Shown here one piece after another: positions 17,207 through 26,266 of a stretch of 64,000 nt of DNA. The position numbers were made by a program, and so were the translations under genes. The number at the start of each line of letters is the position of its first letter. The first letter of the stretch is position 1. This DNA comes from Solwaraspora sp. WMMD1047 (GTDB taxonomy: Bacteria > Actinomycetota > Actinomycetes > Mycobacteriales > Micromonosporaceae), in contig NZ_JARUBL010000001.1 in the NCBI RefSeq assembly GCF_029626155.1, positions 7,406,501 through 7,470,500 of the forward strand. Direction: 5' to 3'. A model generated the notes under the pieces. That model did no database searches and had not been told where the DNA came from. It saw only the letters and a program-made list of their open reading frames with translations.

Positions 17207-18858
17207 CGGCTGCCCCGCTGTTGCAGGTGTCGGATCTGCAGGTGGTCTACCGCACGCGTCAGGGCCCGGTCACCGCGGTGGACGGGGCCAACCTGATGAT
17301 GCGCTCCGGGCAGACCCTCGCGCTCGTCGGTGGTTCCGGCTCCGGCAAGAGCACCACGGCACACGCGGTCATCGGGTTGTTGCCGGCGGGCGGGGTGGTC
17401 AGTCGCGGGCGAGTCCGGTACGACGGACAGGATCTGGTCAACCTGCCGGAGCGGCGCTTCCGGGCACTTCGTGGCCGGCAGATCGGGCTCGTCCCGCAGG
17501 ACCCGTACCTGTCGCTCAACCCGTTGCAGCGGATCGGGACACAGGTCGCCGAGGTGCTGCGGATCCACCGACTGGCGTCGGACCGGGCGGCCGCCGCCCG
17601 CCGGGTCGAGGAGGTCCTCGCCCTGGCCGGGCTGCCCGACCCGGCAACCGTCGCCAAGCGGTACCCGCACGAGCTGTCCGGAGGCATGCGGCAGCGGGTC
17701 CTCATCGCGATCGCGCTGGCCGGCGAGCCTCGCCTGCTGATCGCGGACGAACCGACCAGCGCACTGGACGTCACCGTGCAACGGCGGATTCTGGACCACC
17801 TCCAGACGCTCACCGCCGAGCTGCGCATGGGGCTGCTGCTGATCACCCACGACCTGGCGATCGCGGCCGACCGAGCCGACGAGGTGGCGGTGATGGCCGA
17901 CGGTCGGGTGGTCGAGCACGGGCCCAGCCGGCAGTTGCTGACCGCGCCGGTTCATCCGTACACCGCCCGGCTGGTGTCGGACCGACCGGGTCTCGCCCGC
18001 ACCGTGGCGAGGCGACGTCCACCGGTGGTGCCGCCCGGCACGGCTCCGCTGGTGGAGGCCCGCGACCTGGTCAAGGAGTTTCCCGCGCCGGACGGCGGAC
18101 GGCTCCGGACGGTGAACGGCGTCAGCCTCACCATCGGGCCGGGCGAGACCCTCGGCCTGGTCGGTGAGTCCGGCTCGGGCAAGTCGACACTGGCCCGGAT
18201 GCTGCTGCGCCTCACCCCGCCCACGGCCGGTCACGTGCTCTTCGACGGGGTCGACATCACGCGTACCGACGGTACGGCGCTGCGAAGCCTGCGGCGGCGG
18301 GCGCAGATGGTGTACCAGAGCGCCGCCGCCTCACTCGACCCGCGTTGGACCGTACGGCGCATCATTGAGGAGCCGCTGCGGGCGTTCCGGATAGGCGACC
18401 GGACCACCCGACGGCGGCGGGTCGCTGAACTCGCCGACCGTACCGCGCTGCCCGGCTCGGTGCTGGACCGCCGACCGACCGAACTCTCCGGTGGTCAGCG
18501 GCAGCGGGTCGCGATCGCCCGTGCGCTCGCCCCGGATCCACAGCTGCTGGTCTGTGACGAACCGGTCTCGGCCCTCGACGTCACAGTCCAGACGCAGATC
18601 CTGTCCCTGCTCGAAGAGCTACGCCGGGAGCTGGGACTCAGCATGCTGTTCATCTCGCACGACCTGGCCGTCATGCGTCAGGTCGCCGACCGGGTCAGCG
18701 TGATGTACCGAGGCGACATCGTCGAGACCGGCGACAACGAACAGCTCTTCACCGCTCCGCAGCATCCGTACACCGTCGAACTGCTCGCGGCGATACCGGG
18801 CCACGCGACGGCCGGGCAGGACGCCCCCGATCCGGCCGAGGCCCGGCCGGTGGTCTGA
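17203..18858 (+). CDS. Peptide ABC transporter, fused double ATPase (DppD-DppF)
   Basis: 551 residues from GTG at 17203, GTGA-overlapped with dppC. Two complete ABC domains are fused: the first has Walker A GGSGSGKST, signature LSGGMRQR and Walker B LLIADEPTSALD; the second has GESGSGKST, LSGGQRQR and LLVCDEPVSALD. Each is followed by the oligopeptide-type C-terminal extension (HPYTARLV and HPYTVELL). In many systems these are two proteins. It powers uptake of peptides through the preceding permeases. The whole transporter lies between the resistance genes and the terminal peptide synthetase, which ties it to the antibiotic cluster. Confidence 0.9.
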   Translation: MTAAPLLQVSDLQVVYRTRQGPVTAVDGANLMMRSGQTLALVGGSGSGKSTTAHAVIGLLPAGGVVSRGRVRYDGQDLVNLPERRFRALRGRQIGLVPQDPYLSLNPLQRIGTQVAEVLRIHRLASDRAAAARRVEEVLALAGLPDPATVAKRYPHELSGGMRQRVLIAIALAGEPRLLIADEPTSALDVTVQRRILDHLQTLTAELRMGLLLITHDLAIAADRADEVAVMADGRVVEHGPSRQLLTAPVHPYTARLVSDRPGLARTVARRRPPVVPPGTAPLVEARDLVKEFPAPDGGRLRTVNGVSLTIGPGETLGLVGESGSGKSTLARMLLRLTPPTAGHVLFDGVDITRTDGTALRSLRRRAQMVYQSAAASLDPRWTVRRIIEEPLRAFRIGDRTTRRRRVAELADRTALPGSVLDRRPTELSGGQRQRVAIARALAPDPQLLVCDEPVSALDVTVQTQILSLLEELRRELGLSMLFISHDLAVMRQVADRVSVMYRGDIVETGDNEQLFTAPQHPYTVELLAAIPGHATAGQDAPDPAEARPVV

Positions 18859-18904
18859 CGCCCCGAGCTTCCCGGCTGGGCAGTCACCTCGAAAGGGAGG
18901 GCCA

Positions 18905-21900
18905 GTGTCGGAGACCAACACCGCCGGACTGATCAGCCGTGCCGCCCGGATCTGGTCCGACGTGCTGGACGTCGAGCAACCCGGACCGGACGACAACCTG
19001 TTCGAACTCGGCGCCACCTCGCTGGCGGCGGCCCGGATCGCCGCCCGGCTCCGCGCCGAGTTCGAGGTGGAGTTGACGCTGCGTACCCTGTTCGAACACC
19101 CGACCCTCGCCGAACTCGTGCCGTACCTGCGGCCAGGCGACCGGATGGACCGGCCCGCGGACGTCCCGTCCACGTCGGCCGCTCCCTCCACCGCGGCGGA
19201 CCGCCCGATCGGCCCGGAGTCCGACCACGGCGCGCTTTCCTGGGAACAGGAGCGGCTGTGGTTTCTGGACCAGCTCGCGCCGCAGGGTGCCGCCTACGTC
19301 GTGCCGGCGGTGGCGCGCTGCCCCGGGACGCTGGACGTGGACCTGCTCCAGCGGTCTGTCAACGTACTCGTGGCCCGGCACGACGCGCTCCGCTCGACGT
19401 TCGTGGCCGACGGCGGACGCCCGGTACGCAGGACGGCCAGCACCATCTCCGTGCCGGTGGCCGAGATCGATCTCTCCGACGCGGCCGACCCGAGCCGGTC
19501 CGCCGAGGAGGAGGCACACCGGGCCGCCGCGACGGCGTTCGACCTGAGCACCGGCCCCCTGCTGCGGGTGTGCCTGCTGCGGCTCGGGCCGCAGGAGAGC
19601 CGGCTACTGCTGACGCTGCACCACATCGTCTCCGACGGATGGTCGGTGGACCTGCTCCTGCGGGAGCTCGGGTCGGTGTACCGCGCGTTGAGCGCTGGCC
19701 GCGCACCCGCGCTGCCGGAGCTGCCGGTGCGCTACGCGGACTGGGTGAGCTGGCAGCGACGGCAGCTGGCCGGATCGCGGCTGACCGCGTTGACCGAGTG
19801 GTGGACCCGGCAACTGGCGGGGGCGCCGCCGGTGCTGGAACTGCCGATCGATCGGGCGCGTCCCCGGGTGCAGGGAGAGCGCGGTGCGGTCCACCCGTCC
19901 GAGCTGCCCCCGGCGCTGACCGACCGCCTCCAGGCGTTCGCGCAGCGGGAGGGCGCGACGCCGTTCATGGTGGTACTGGCGGCCCTGTACGCGCTGCTGC
20001 ACCGCTGTACCGGCGCGACGGACCTGGTGGTCGGCACCCCGGTCGCCAACCGGACGCGACCTGAGGTCGAGGGGGTGGTCGGCTTCTTCGTCAACACCGC
20101 GGTGCTGCGCTGCCGACTCGATGACCAGCCGACATTCCGCCAGCTGGTACGCCGGGTACGGGAGCTGACGCTGGAATCGTTCGCCCGCCAGGAGATGCCC
20201 TTCGGACGCCTCGTCGAGGCACTGAACCCGCCGCGCAGCCTCGCCCACAACCCGGTGGTTCAGGTGGTGTTGGCCGCCCGTGCGCACGCCGCGCCACCGG
20301 CGGTCGACGGCGATCAGCTGTTCCGGCTCGATCGCAGCGCGACGGGACACGGTGGCACGGCCAAGTTCGACCTCACCCTCTACCTGGAGCAGGTGACCAA
20401 CGGGGCCGAGGTGAGCTGGGAGTACAACACCGACCTGTTCGACGCCCAGACGGTGCGCCGGCTGGCCGGCAACCTGCGGACCCTGCTGCGGGAGGCGATC
20501 CAGGCCGCCGACGTTCCGGTGGACCGGATACCGGTGCTTTCCGACCGGCAGCGTGTCTCGTTGCTCCGGCGGTTCGCCGGGCCCGTGACGCCGGTTCCGG
20601 TCGCGGGCGACCTGCCGAGGCGGTTCGCCGAAACCGCGGGGCGGTTCCCGGACCGGGTCGCGGTCACCGACACCACCCGTTCGATGACGTACCGGGAGCT
20701 GGACCGGGCCGCGAACCGGCTGGCGCACCGGCTGCTCGCCGAAGGCGCCGGACCGGAGCGGCTCGTCGCCATCTGCGCCGACCGTGACCTCGACTACGTC
20801 GTCGCGGTGCTCGCCGTGTTGAAGACCGGTGCCGGCTATCTTCCGCTCGACCCGACGTATCCGGCCGACCGCATCGCCTTCACCGTCGCCGACGCCGACT
20901 GCACCCTCGTGGTGGGTCAGCAACGGTACGCCGACCGCTTCGGTCTCCCCTTTGTGGCCTGGGACGACGGTGCCGGCGGGAACTGGCCCGCGCACCAGCC
21001 GCCGGTCGACCCGGACCCCGATTCCGTGGCGTACGTGATCTACACGTCCGGGTCCACCGGGCGACCGAAGGGCGTCATGGTCACCCACCGGAACGTGTTG
21101 CGGCTGTTCCCGGCGGTCCGGCTGGCCGGGGGCTACCGACCGGACGACGTTTTCTCGCTGTTCCACTCCTTCGCCTTCGACTTCTCGGTGTGGGAGTTGT
21201 GGGGGGCGCTGCTGCACGGCGGGCAGGTGGTGGTGGTGCCCTACCTGACCAGCCGTGACCCGGACGCCCTGTTCGACCTGCTGCTGCGGGAGCGGGTGAC
21301 CGTACTCAGCCAGACCCCGTCGGCGTTTCGTCAGTTGACCGTGGCCGCCGAACGGCGGGGGTTTCCCCGTACGTCGCTGCGGCTGGTGGTCTTCGGCGGT
21401 GAGGCCCTCGACCCGGCGGTCCTGCGGACCTGGATCGACCGGTACGGCGATCGCACCCCGCTGCTGGTGAACATGTACGGCATCACGGAGACCACCGTCC
21501 ACGTCACCGAACGGGTGCTGACCGCGGCGGACCTCGACCGACCGCAGAGCCCCATCGGTCACCCCCTCGCCGACCTGCGCGTCCAGGTGCTGGATCCGGA
21601 ACTTCGACCGGTTCCGCCCGGGGTGCTCGGTGAGCTGTACGTCGGCGGCGCCGGGGTTTCCCTCGGCTACCTCGGCCGCCCGGCGCTGACGGCGGCCAGG
21701 TTCGTACCTGATCCGTACGGCGAGCCGGGGCAGCGGCTCTACCGCACCGGGGACCTCGCGTTCCGTCGGGAGGACGGCTCGCTCTGTTTCCGGGGACGCG
21801 TCGACGACCAGGTGCAGCTGCGGGGATTCCGGATCGAGCTCGGCGAGGTGGCCCACGCCCTCATGACCTACCCGGGTGTGCGGGGCGCGGCGGCGGCGGT

Positions 21901-23155
21901 GCGTCCCGACGTCTCCGGCGAGCCCCGCCTCGTCGGTTACGTCACGGCGGCGCCCGACGTCGAGCTGGACCCGGCGCAGGTACGTGCCGGGGTGGCCCGG
22001 TGGCTGCCGGCGCACATGGTGCCCTCGGCCGTGCTGGTCCTGGACCGGTTGCCGATGACCGCCAACGGCAAGCTGGACCGGGCCGCCCTGCCCACGCCCA
22101 CGGGTGGGCAGGCGGCGGAACGGGCGGGAACCCCGCCGCGCACCGCCACCGAGCGCGCCATCGCCTCCGTCTGGTCGCAGTTGCTCGGCGTCGACCGGGT
22201 CGCCGTGGAGGACAACTTCTTCGCGCTCGGCGGACACTCCCTGCTGGTCACCCGCATGGTCACCGAGATCCGCGCGGAACTCGCGGTCGACCTGCCGGTC
22301 CGGTGGGCGTTCGAGCTGCCCGACCTGGCCGGACTCGCGGACGCCGTGGACGCGTTGGTACCACCGGGTCCCCCGACGCGGGTGTCGTCGCGACCGCAGC
22401 GGTGGCTGCTCGGATACCGTCCGGTGGCCGACGCCCGGATCCGGCTGCTCTGCCTGCCGTACGCCGGCGGCGGTGGCAGCGTGTTCGCGGACTGGGCGGA
22501 AGGGCTGCCGCCCGACGTGGAGTTGTGCGCGGTACAGCTGCCCGGCCGGCAGAACCGGCTCGCGGAGCCACCGTTGCGGGAGCTGGACGCCCTGGTCGAG
22601 GCCGTCGACGTGGCACTGCGCCCCCTCGCCGACCTGCCGTGGGCGCTGTTCGGGCACAGCTTCGGCGGCATTGTGGCTTTCGAGCTGGCCCGCCGGCTAC
22701 GCGAACGCCGGCTGGTCCGGCACCTCCTCGTCAGCAGCGCCCGCCCGCCGCACGTCTATCGAGGGCGTCGGGCGTCCACCGACCGGCCCGACGACGAGCT
22801 GATCGCGGAACTCCTCCGGAATGCGGCGGCGGAGGGGACGGCCGACCGCACGGCTCAGGCGGATCTGCTCGCGGAGACCGTGCTGCCCGCGTACCGTGCC
22901 GACCTGACGATGCTGGACCGTTACCGGCCCCGATGGGATGGTCCGCCCGGCTCCCGGCCGCTCGACGTGCCGCTGTCGGTGTTCGGTGGCGCCGACGACC
23001 CCACTCCGAGTCCGCAGGAGTTGCAGGGCTGGGCCGACTACACCACCGGCCCGACCCGACTGCGGATCTTCGAGGGTGGACACTTCCACCTGCGGTCCTC
23101 CCGGTCCCGCCTGCTCGCCGCCATCACCGAGGACCTGGGCAGGAGCCCGGCCTGA
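18905..23155 (+). CDS. phsC: NRPS T-C-A-T-TE, terminal module (PhsC-like)
   Basis: 1416 residues from GTG at 18905 (GGGAGGG site). Order: carrier domain (GATSL, Ser 39), condensation domain from about 107 (HHIVSDG at 239-245), adenylation domain about 565-1075, second carrier domain (GGHSL, Ser 1112), thioesterase (GHSFG, Ser 1252; GGHFHLRS near the end). The A domain is complete (YTSGSTGRPKG, YGITETTVH, YRTGD, NGKLD). Aligning its core by eye with GrsA gives the pocket residues D F W S V G M V H K, close to the Thr code DFWNIGMVHK. The N-terminal carrier domain is unusual, because the upstream A-T protein already has one. It should add the last residue and release the peptide by hydrolysis. 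Confidence 0.85.
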   Translation: MSETNTAGLISRAARIWSDVLDVEQPGPDDNLFELGATSLAAARIAARLRAEFEVELTLRTLFEHPTLAELVPYLRPGDRMDRPADVPSTSAAPSTAADRPIGPESDHGALSWEQERLWFLDQLAPQGAAYVVPAVARCPGTLDVDLLQRSVNVLVARHDALRSTFVADGGRPVRRTASTISVPVAEIDLSDAADPSRSAEEEAHRAAATAFDLSTGPLLRVCLLRLGPQESRLLLTLHHIVSDGWSVDLLLRELGSVYRALSAGRAPALPELPVRYADWVSWQRRQLAGSRLTALTEWWTRQLAGAPPVLELPIDRARPRVQGERGAVHPSELPPALTDRLQAFAQREGATPFMVVLAALYALLHRCTGATDLVVGTPVANRTRPEVEGVVGFFVNTAVLRCRLDDQPTFRQLVRRVRELTLESFARQEMPFGRLVEALNPPRSLAHNPVVQVVLAARAHAAPPAVDGDQLFRLDRSATGHGGTAKFDLTLYLEQVTNGAEVSWEYNTDLFDAQTVRRLAGNLRTLLREAIQAADVPVDRIPVLSDRQRVSLLRRFAGPVTPVPVAGDLPRRFAETAGRFPDRVAVTDTTRSMTYRELDRAANRLAHRLLAEGAGPERLVAICADRDLDYVVAVLAVLKTGAGYLPLDPTYPADRIAFTVADADCTLVVGQQRYADRFGLPFVAWDDGAGGNWPAHQPPVDPDPDSVAYVIYTSGSTGRPKGVMVTHRNVLRLFPAVRLAGGYRPDDVFSLFHSFAFDFSVWELWGALLHGGQVVVVPYLTSRDPDALFDLLLRERVTVLSQTPSAFRQLTVAAERRGFPRTSLRLVVFGGEALDPAVLRTWIDRYGDRTPLLVNMYGITETTVHVTERVLTAADLDRPQSPIGHPLADLRVQVLDPELRPVPPGVLGELYVGGAGVSLGYLGRPALTAARFVPDPYGEPGQRLYRTGDLAFRREDGSLCFRGRVDDQVQLRGFRIELGEVAHALMTYPGVRGAAAAVRPDVSGEPRLVGYVTAAPDVELDPAQVRAGVARWLPAHMVPSAVLVLDRLPMTANGKLDRAALPTPTGGQAAERAGTPPRTATERAIASVWSQLLGVDRVAVEDNFFALGGHSLLVTRMVTEIRAELAVDLPVRWAFELPDLAGLADAVDALVPPGPPTRVSSRPQRWLLGYRPVADARIRLLCLPYAGGGGSVFADWAEGLPPDVELCAVQLPGRQNRLAEPPLRELDALVEAVDVALRPLADLPWALFGHSFGGIVAFELARRLRERRLVRHLLVSSARPPHVYRGRRASTDRPDDELIAELLRNAAAEGTADRTAQADLLAETVLPAYRADLTMLDRYRPRWDGPPGSRPLDVPLSVFGGADDPTPSPQELQGWADYTTGPTRLRIFEGGHFHLRSSRSRLLAAITEDLGRSPA

Positions 23156-23169
23156 CCGGCAGGCACACC

Positions 23170-23886
23170 TCAGACCTGCTCGCACAGGTCGCTCAGCAGT
23201 ACGCCGGGCCGCGCCAGCACCGAGAAGTGGTCGCCGGTCAGCAGGCGGCGACGGAACCGGCCGGTGGTGAGCGCCGACCAGCCGTCGATCTGTGCCGGTG
23301 TGCACCCGGGATCGTCGACGCCGAGGTAGGCCACGATCGGGGTCCGCACCGGAGGTGCCGGCGCGGCCGCGTGGGCGTCGAGCAACGCGACGTCGGCCCG
23401 CAACGGGGCCAGCACCAGTTCTCGAAGCTCGGCGTCGTCGAGTGCCTCGTCGGGTATGCCACCGAGGGCGTGGAACCGGGCGAGCATGTCGGCGTCGTGG
23501 GTCGGCCCGGGCGCCCGGTCGGCCAGGTGCGGTGCCTCCCGGCCGGAGATCACGAGCAGCCGTGGCGGCCGGCCAGCGGCCTCCAACCGGGCCGTGACCT
23601 CGTACGCCACCACGGCACCCATGCTGTGCCCGAAGATCACCACCGGGCCCGGCAGGTCGATGACCGCCTCGGCGACGAGTCCGGCCAGCTCGGCGATCGT
23701 CCGGGCGGCCGGCTCGAGGTAGCGGTTCAGCCGACCCGGGTAGCAGGCCGCGGCGAGCGCCACGTCCGCCGGTAGGAATGCGGGCCAGCCCCGGAACGCC
23801 GTGGCGTTGCCCCCGGCGTGCGGTAGGCAGACGAGCGTGAACCGTGCCCCGGGCACGGGGCGGTACCAGCGCAGGTCCTCACCCAT
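23170..23886 (-). CDS. Type II thioesterase
   Basis: 238 residues from ATG at 23886; the stop of the upstream ATP-grasp gene overlaps it by 8 bases. Standard TEII features: LVCLPHAGGNATAFRGW, YPGRLNRYLEP, intact nucleophile elbow FGHSMG, DDPGC acid region and GDHFSVL with the catalytic His. It would remove wrong or stalled groups from the carrier domains. It converges with the large NRPS gene, leaving only 14 bases between the two stops. Confidence 0.85.
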   Translation of the reverse strand: MGEDLRWYRPVPGARFTLVCLPHAGGNATAFRGWPAFLPADVALAAACYPGRLNRYLEPAARTIAELAGLVAEAVIDLPGPVVIFGHSMGAVVAYEVTARLEAAGRPPRLLVISGREAPHLADRAPGPTHDADMLARFHALGGIPDEALDDAELRELVLAPLRADVALLDAHAAAPAPPVRTPIVAYLGVDDPGCTPAQIDGWSALTTGRFRRRLLTGDHFSVLARPGVLLSDLCEQV

Positions 23887-26188
23887 CAAGACGCTGCAGC
23901 TCGGCGCGGGTCCACTGGTCCGTGGCGGCGAGCAGATCGACCAACGCGCCCGCCTTCGTCGGCACCGCCGAGTACATCGGGGTGAAGCGGGCCCCGCGCA
24001 GGCGCTTGGTGTCCCAGCCGGTCGGACCCAACCGGATACGGCGCAGGCGGCGCTGGTAAGCGAGTTCGACCGGCAGGTAGTACGCGGCGTTGAAGTAGCC
24101 GGCCACTGCCCTGGCCCGGGGCAGGTGCAGGCCGGCGCTGTACAGCAGCAGTTCGGTGGCGCCGACGACGAGCACCGCGGAGGCGACCGGCCCGGCCTCG
24201 TCCTCCACCAGAGTCAGCACGAAGTCGTCGCCCCAGCGGTCCAGCAGCCGGCCGTAGATCGGGATCGCCCGGGTGTCGTCGCTGTGCTCACCCCGCTGCC
24301 GGTAGGCGCTGGCGCTGAGCGCGGCCGCCGTGGCCAGGTGTGGTCGGGCCTGCTCGCCGAGGTACACGTGAGCCGGGCCGCCGCCGCGCAGCCGGATCTC
24401 CCGTCGCGCGTTGTCCCGGTGTCCCTTCGGCAGCGCTTCCAGGTAGTCCGCCGGCCCGTTGCCCGGCAGCTCGATGGTGGGATAGAGGTCGGTCACACCG
24501 AGGGTGAAGCCGGCCGCGACCAGCGCCGGGAGCAGCGGGTCCCCGGCCGGGCAGTGCAGCACGGCCGGGGTGGCGTCGTTCTGCTTCGCTTCCCGCAGCA
24601 GCGCGGCGACCAGCGTGTCCAGGTCGGTAGCGGTGGCCGACGCGCTGGTCAGCGGGGAGCCGTAGCCCGTGGCGGAGCTGACGAGGAACCGCGGATGCGC
24701 GTCGCGGGCCGCGCCCACGAGCTGCGCTGGCGGTTGCCGACCGGCGGGCGCACCGCCGGCGACCGCCACCGGATCCATCCGGGCGCTGACTCCGTCCGGG
24801 CCGCGCAGCCAGAGTGCGGGACCGCCGTCCGGGACGAGGAAGGCGACGTCGTCGCTGACCCCGGCGGCCCAGCGCCAGTCGTCGCGCGGGTCGGCGGGTC
24901 GACGCGCCCACGACCGAACCGTGGACCGTGGATCGGTCAGTACGCGGACCCGGGTCGTGGTCGTACGGATCGTCAGCTTCTCGGTGGCGGCCGCGGCGGC
25001 GTGGGCGGCACCGTCCGCATCCGACCCGGTCGCCAGCACCCGGCCCAGCCGGTCCCAGGAGGATTCCAGCGCACCGACCTGGTCACCGGGCGCGGTGGTC
25101 AGCCGAAGGTCCACCACCCCCGGCACAGCCCGTGCCGCCTCCGCGCCCTGCACGGTGGTGACCAGGCCGGGCTCGGCGGTCAGGAACCGCACCGCTGCCC
25201 CGCGTTCGGCCCGATCCGGGCGGACCGGCGTTCGGCCGGACAGGACAGCGACCAGGTCGGCCACCAGGTTGCCACCGTAGGCCAGGTCGATCAGCGGCAC
25301 GATCTCGTCGCCGGGCAGTCGGCCGGCACACTCCACCAGGTGCGGCTGGTCGTCGACCAGAATCCATTCCGCGTGCAGAGCTCCGCTGACGAAGCCGGTG
25401 GCGGCGATCAGGTCGCGCATCGCCGCGCAGATCCACTTCTCGATCCGCTCGTCGACCGGCGCCGGCACCAGGTGACCGAGCTCCACCGGATAGCGGCCGG
25501 GCAGCACCGTCTTGGCGGTGATGTTCAGGAAGACGAGCGCCGTCTCCTGCACCAGCGCTTCGGCGCTCACTTCGGGACCGTGTAGTCGTTCCTCCACCAG
25601 ATAGCGCGGCGGCGGTCCGCCGGGGGCACGCATGAGCGGCTCCTCCACGCCGACCGTGTGTCGCCACGCCTCAGCCCGGTCGTCGCCGGGTCCAAGCAGC
25701 TGCACACCGAGACTCGCCTGGCGATTGGCCGGCTTGAGCACACAGGACGGCGCCGGGAAGGCGAGCACGTCGCTCGCCGAGCTCACCTCTCGCCACCGCG
25801 GCTGGGCGAGTTCGGCGCCCGCAGCGGTCCGTAGCTCGATCTTGTCACGGAGCAACCGGGCGGCGGGGACCCCGGCGCCGGGCAGTCCGAGGTGGGCTGC
25901 CAGTGCCGCTGCTCCCACCACGCCGTACTCCAGACCGGGCAGAACCGCGGTGACGCCTGCGGGCAGCGGCCAGCGGGACACCTGCTCGGTCACGCGGTCC
26001 TCGTCCTGCACGGGGAGCTCGACGAGCTCCGCCACACAGGGGAACGCGGCCATCCGCTCGCGGACCTGTCTGACCCTCGCGACGTGTGGATCCTCCACGA
26101 TGGTCAGACTGCCGGGTGGCAGGACCGCGTTCAGAGCCGGCAGGATGCCGGCGCCGAAGCCAACCATCACCAACGCTGTATCGACCAT
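23879..26188 (-). CDS. ATP-grasp ligase fused to a FemAB-like/GNAT domain
   Basis: 769 residues from ATG at 26188. The N-terminal 410 residues form an ATP-grasp enzyme: pre-grasp VMVGFGAG, GLPGAGVPAARLLRDK, CVLKPANRQASLGVQLL (nucleotide-binding Lys), YLVEERLHGPEVSAEAL and the metal-binding LVECAGRLPGDEI. This is the layout of carboxylate-amine ligases that make dipeptides. The C-terminal half, about 500-769, is a GNAT-fold domain of FemAB-like appearance: LPKGHRDNARREIRLRG, SAVLVVGATELLLYSAGLH and RIRLGPTGWDTKRLRG. FemAB-type enzymes use aminoacyl-tRNA to form amide bonds. I know no counterpart in bialaphos clusters. Possible roles are adding an extra amino acid or another acyl group. Co-transcribed with the thioesterase at 23170. 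Confidence 0.7.
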   Translation of the reverse strand: MVDTALVMVGFGAGILPALNAVLPPGSLTIVEDPHVARVRQVRERMAAFPCVAELVELPVQDEDRVTEQVSRWPLPAGVTAVLPGLEYGVVGAAALAAHLGLPGAGVPAARLLRDKIELRTAAGAELAQPRWREVSSASDVLAFPAPSCVLKPANRQASLGVQLLGPGDDRAEAWRHTVGVEEPLMRAPGGPPPRYLVEERLHGPEVSAEALVQETALVFLNITAKTVLPGRYPVELGHLVPAPVDERIEKWICAAMRDLIAATGFVSGALHAEWILVDDQPHLVECAGRLPGDEIVPLIDLAYGGNLVADLVAVLSGRTPVRPDRAERGAAVRFLTAEPGLVTTVQGAEAARAVPGVVDLRLTTAPGDQVGALESSWDRLGRVLATGSDADGAAHAAAAATEKLTIRTTTTRVRVLTDPRSTVRSWARRPADPRDDWRWAAGVSDDVAFLVPDGGPALWLRGPDGVSARMDPVAVAGGAPAGRQPPAQLVGAARDAHPRFLVSSATGYGSPLTSASATATDLDTLVAALLREAKQNDATPAVLHCPAGDPLLPALVAAGFTLGVTDLYPTIELPGNGPADYLEALPKGHRDNARREIRLRGGGPAHVYLGEQARPHLATAAALSASAYRQRGEHSDDTRAIPIYGRLLDRWGDDFVLTLVEDEAGPVASAVLVVGATELLLYSAGLHLPRARAVAGYFNAAYYLPVELAYQRRLRRIRLGPTGWDTKRLRGARFTPMYSAVPTKAGALVDLLAATDQWTRAELQRLDG

Positions 26189-26220
26189 TTCGCCCCCCCG
26201 CAGGTGCCACCAAGGTTCTG

Positions 26221-26236
26221 CGATGCTCTAGCATCG
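26221..26236. promoter_or_regulatory. Inverted repeat between divergent genes
   Basis: CGATGC-TCTA-GCATCG, a perfect 6-bp inverted repeat with a 4-base spacer, midway in the 78-base gap between the ATP-grasp fusion gene (minus) and the MFS gene (plus). A regulator bound here could control both. No cognate regulator is encoded next to it. Confidence 0.4.
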
Positions 26237-26266
26237 TCGAGAATCTCTCAAATAGACGTTACCTTG

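Noticed and set aside
19604-22657. Open frame of about 1000 codons antisense to the NRPS gene
   Set aside because: It is a by-product of high GC at third positions of the NRPS codons; composition is Arg/Gln/His-rich with no domain, and the sense strand has complete NRPS motifs.
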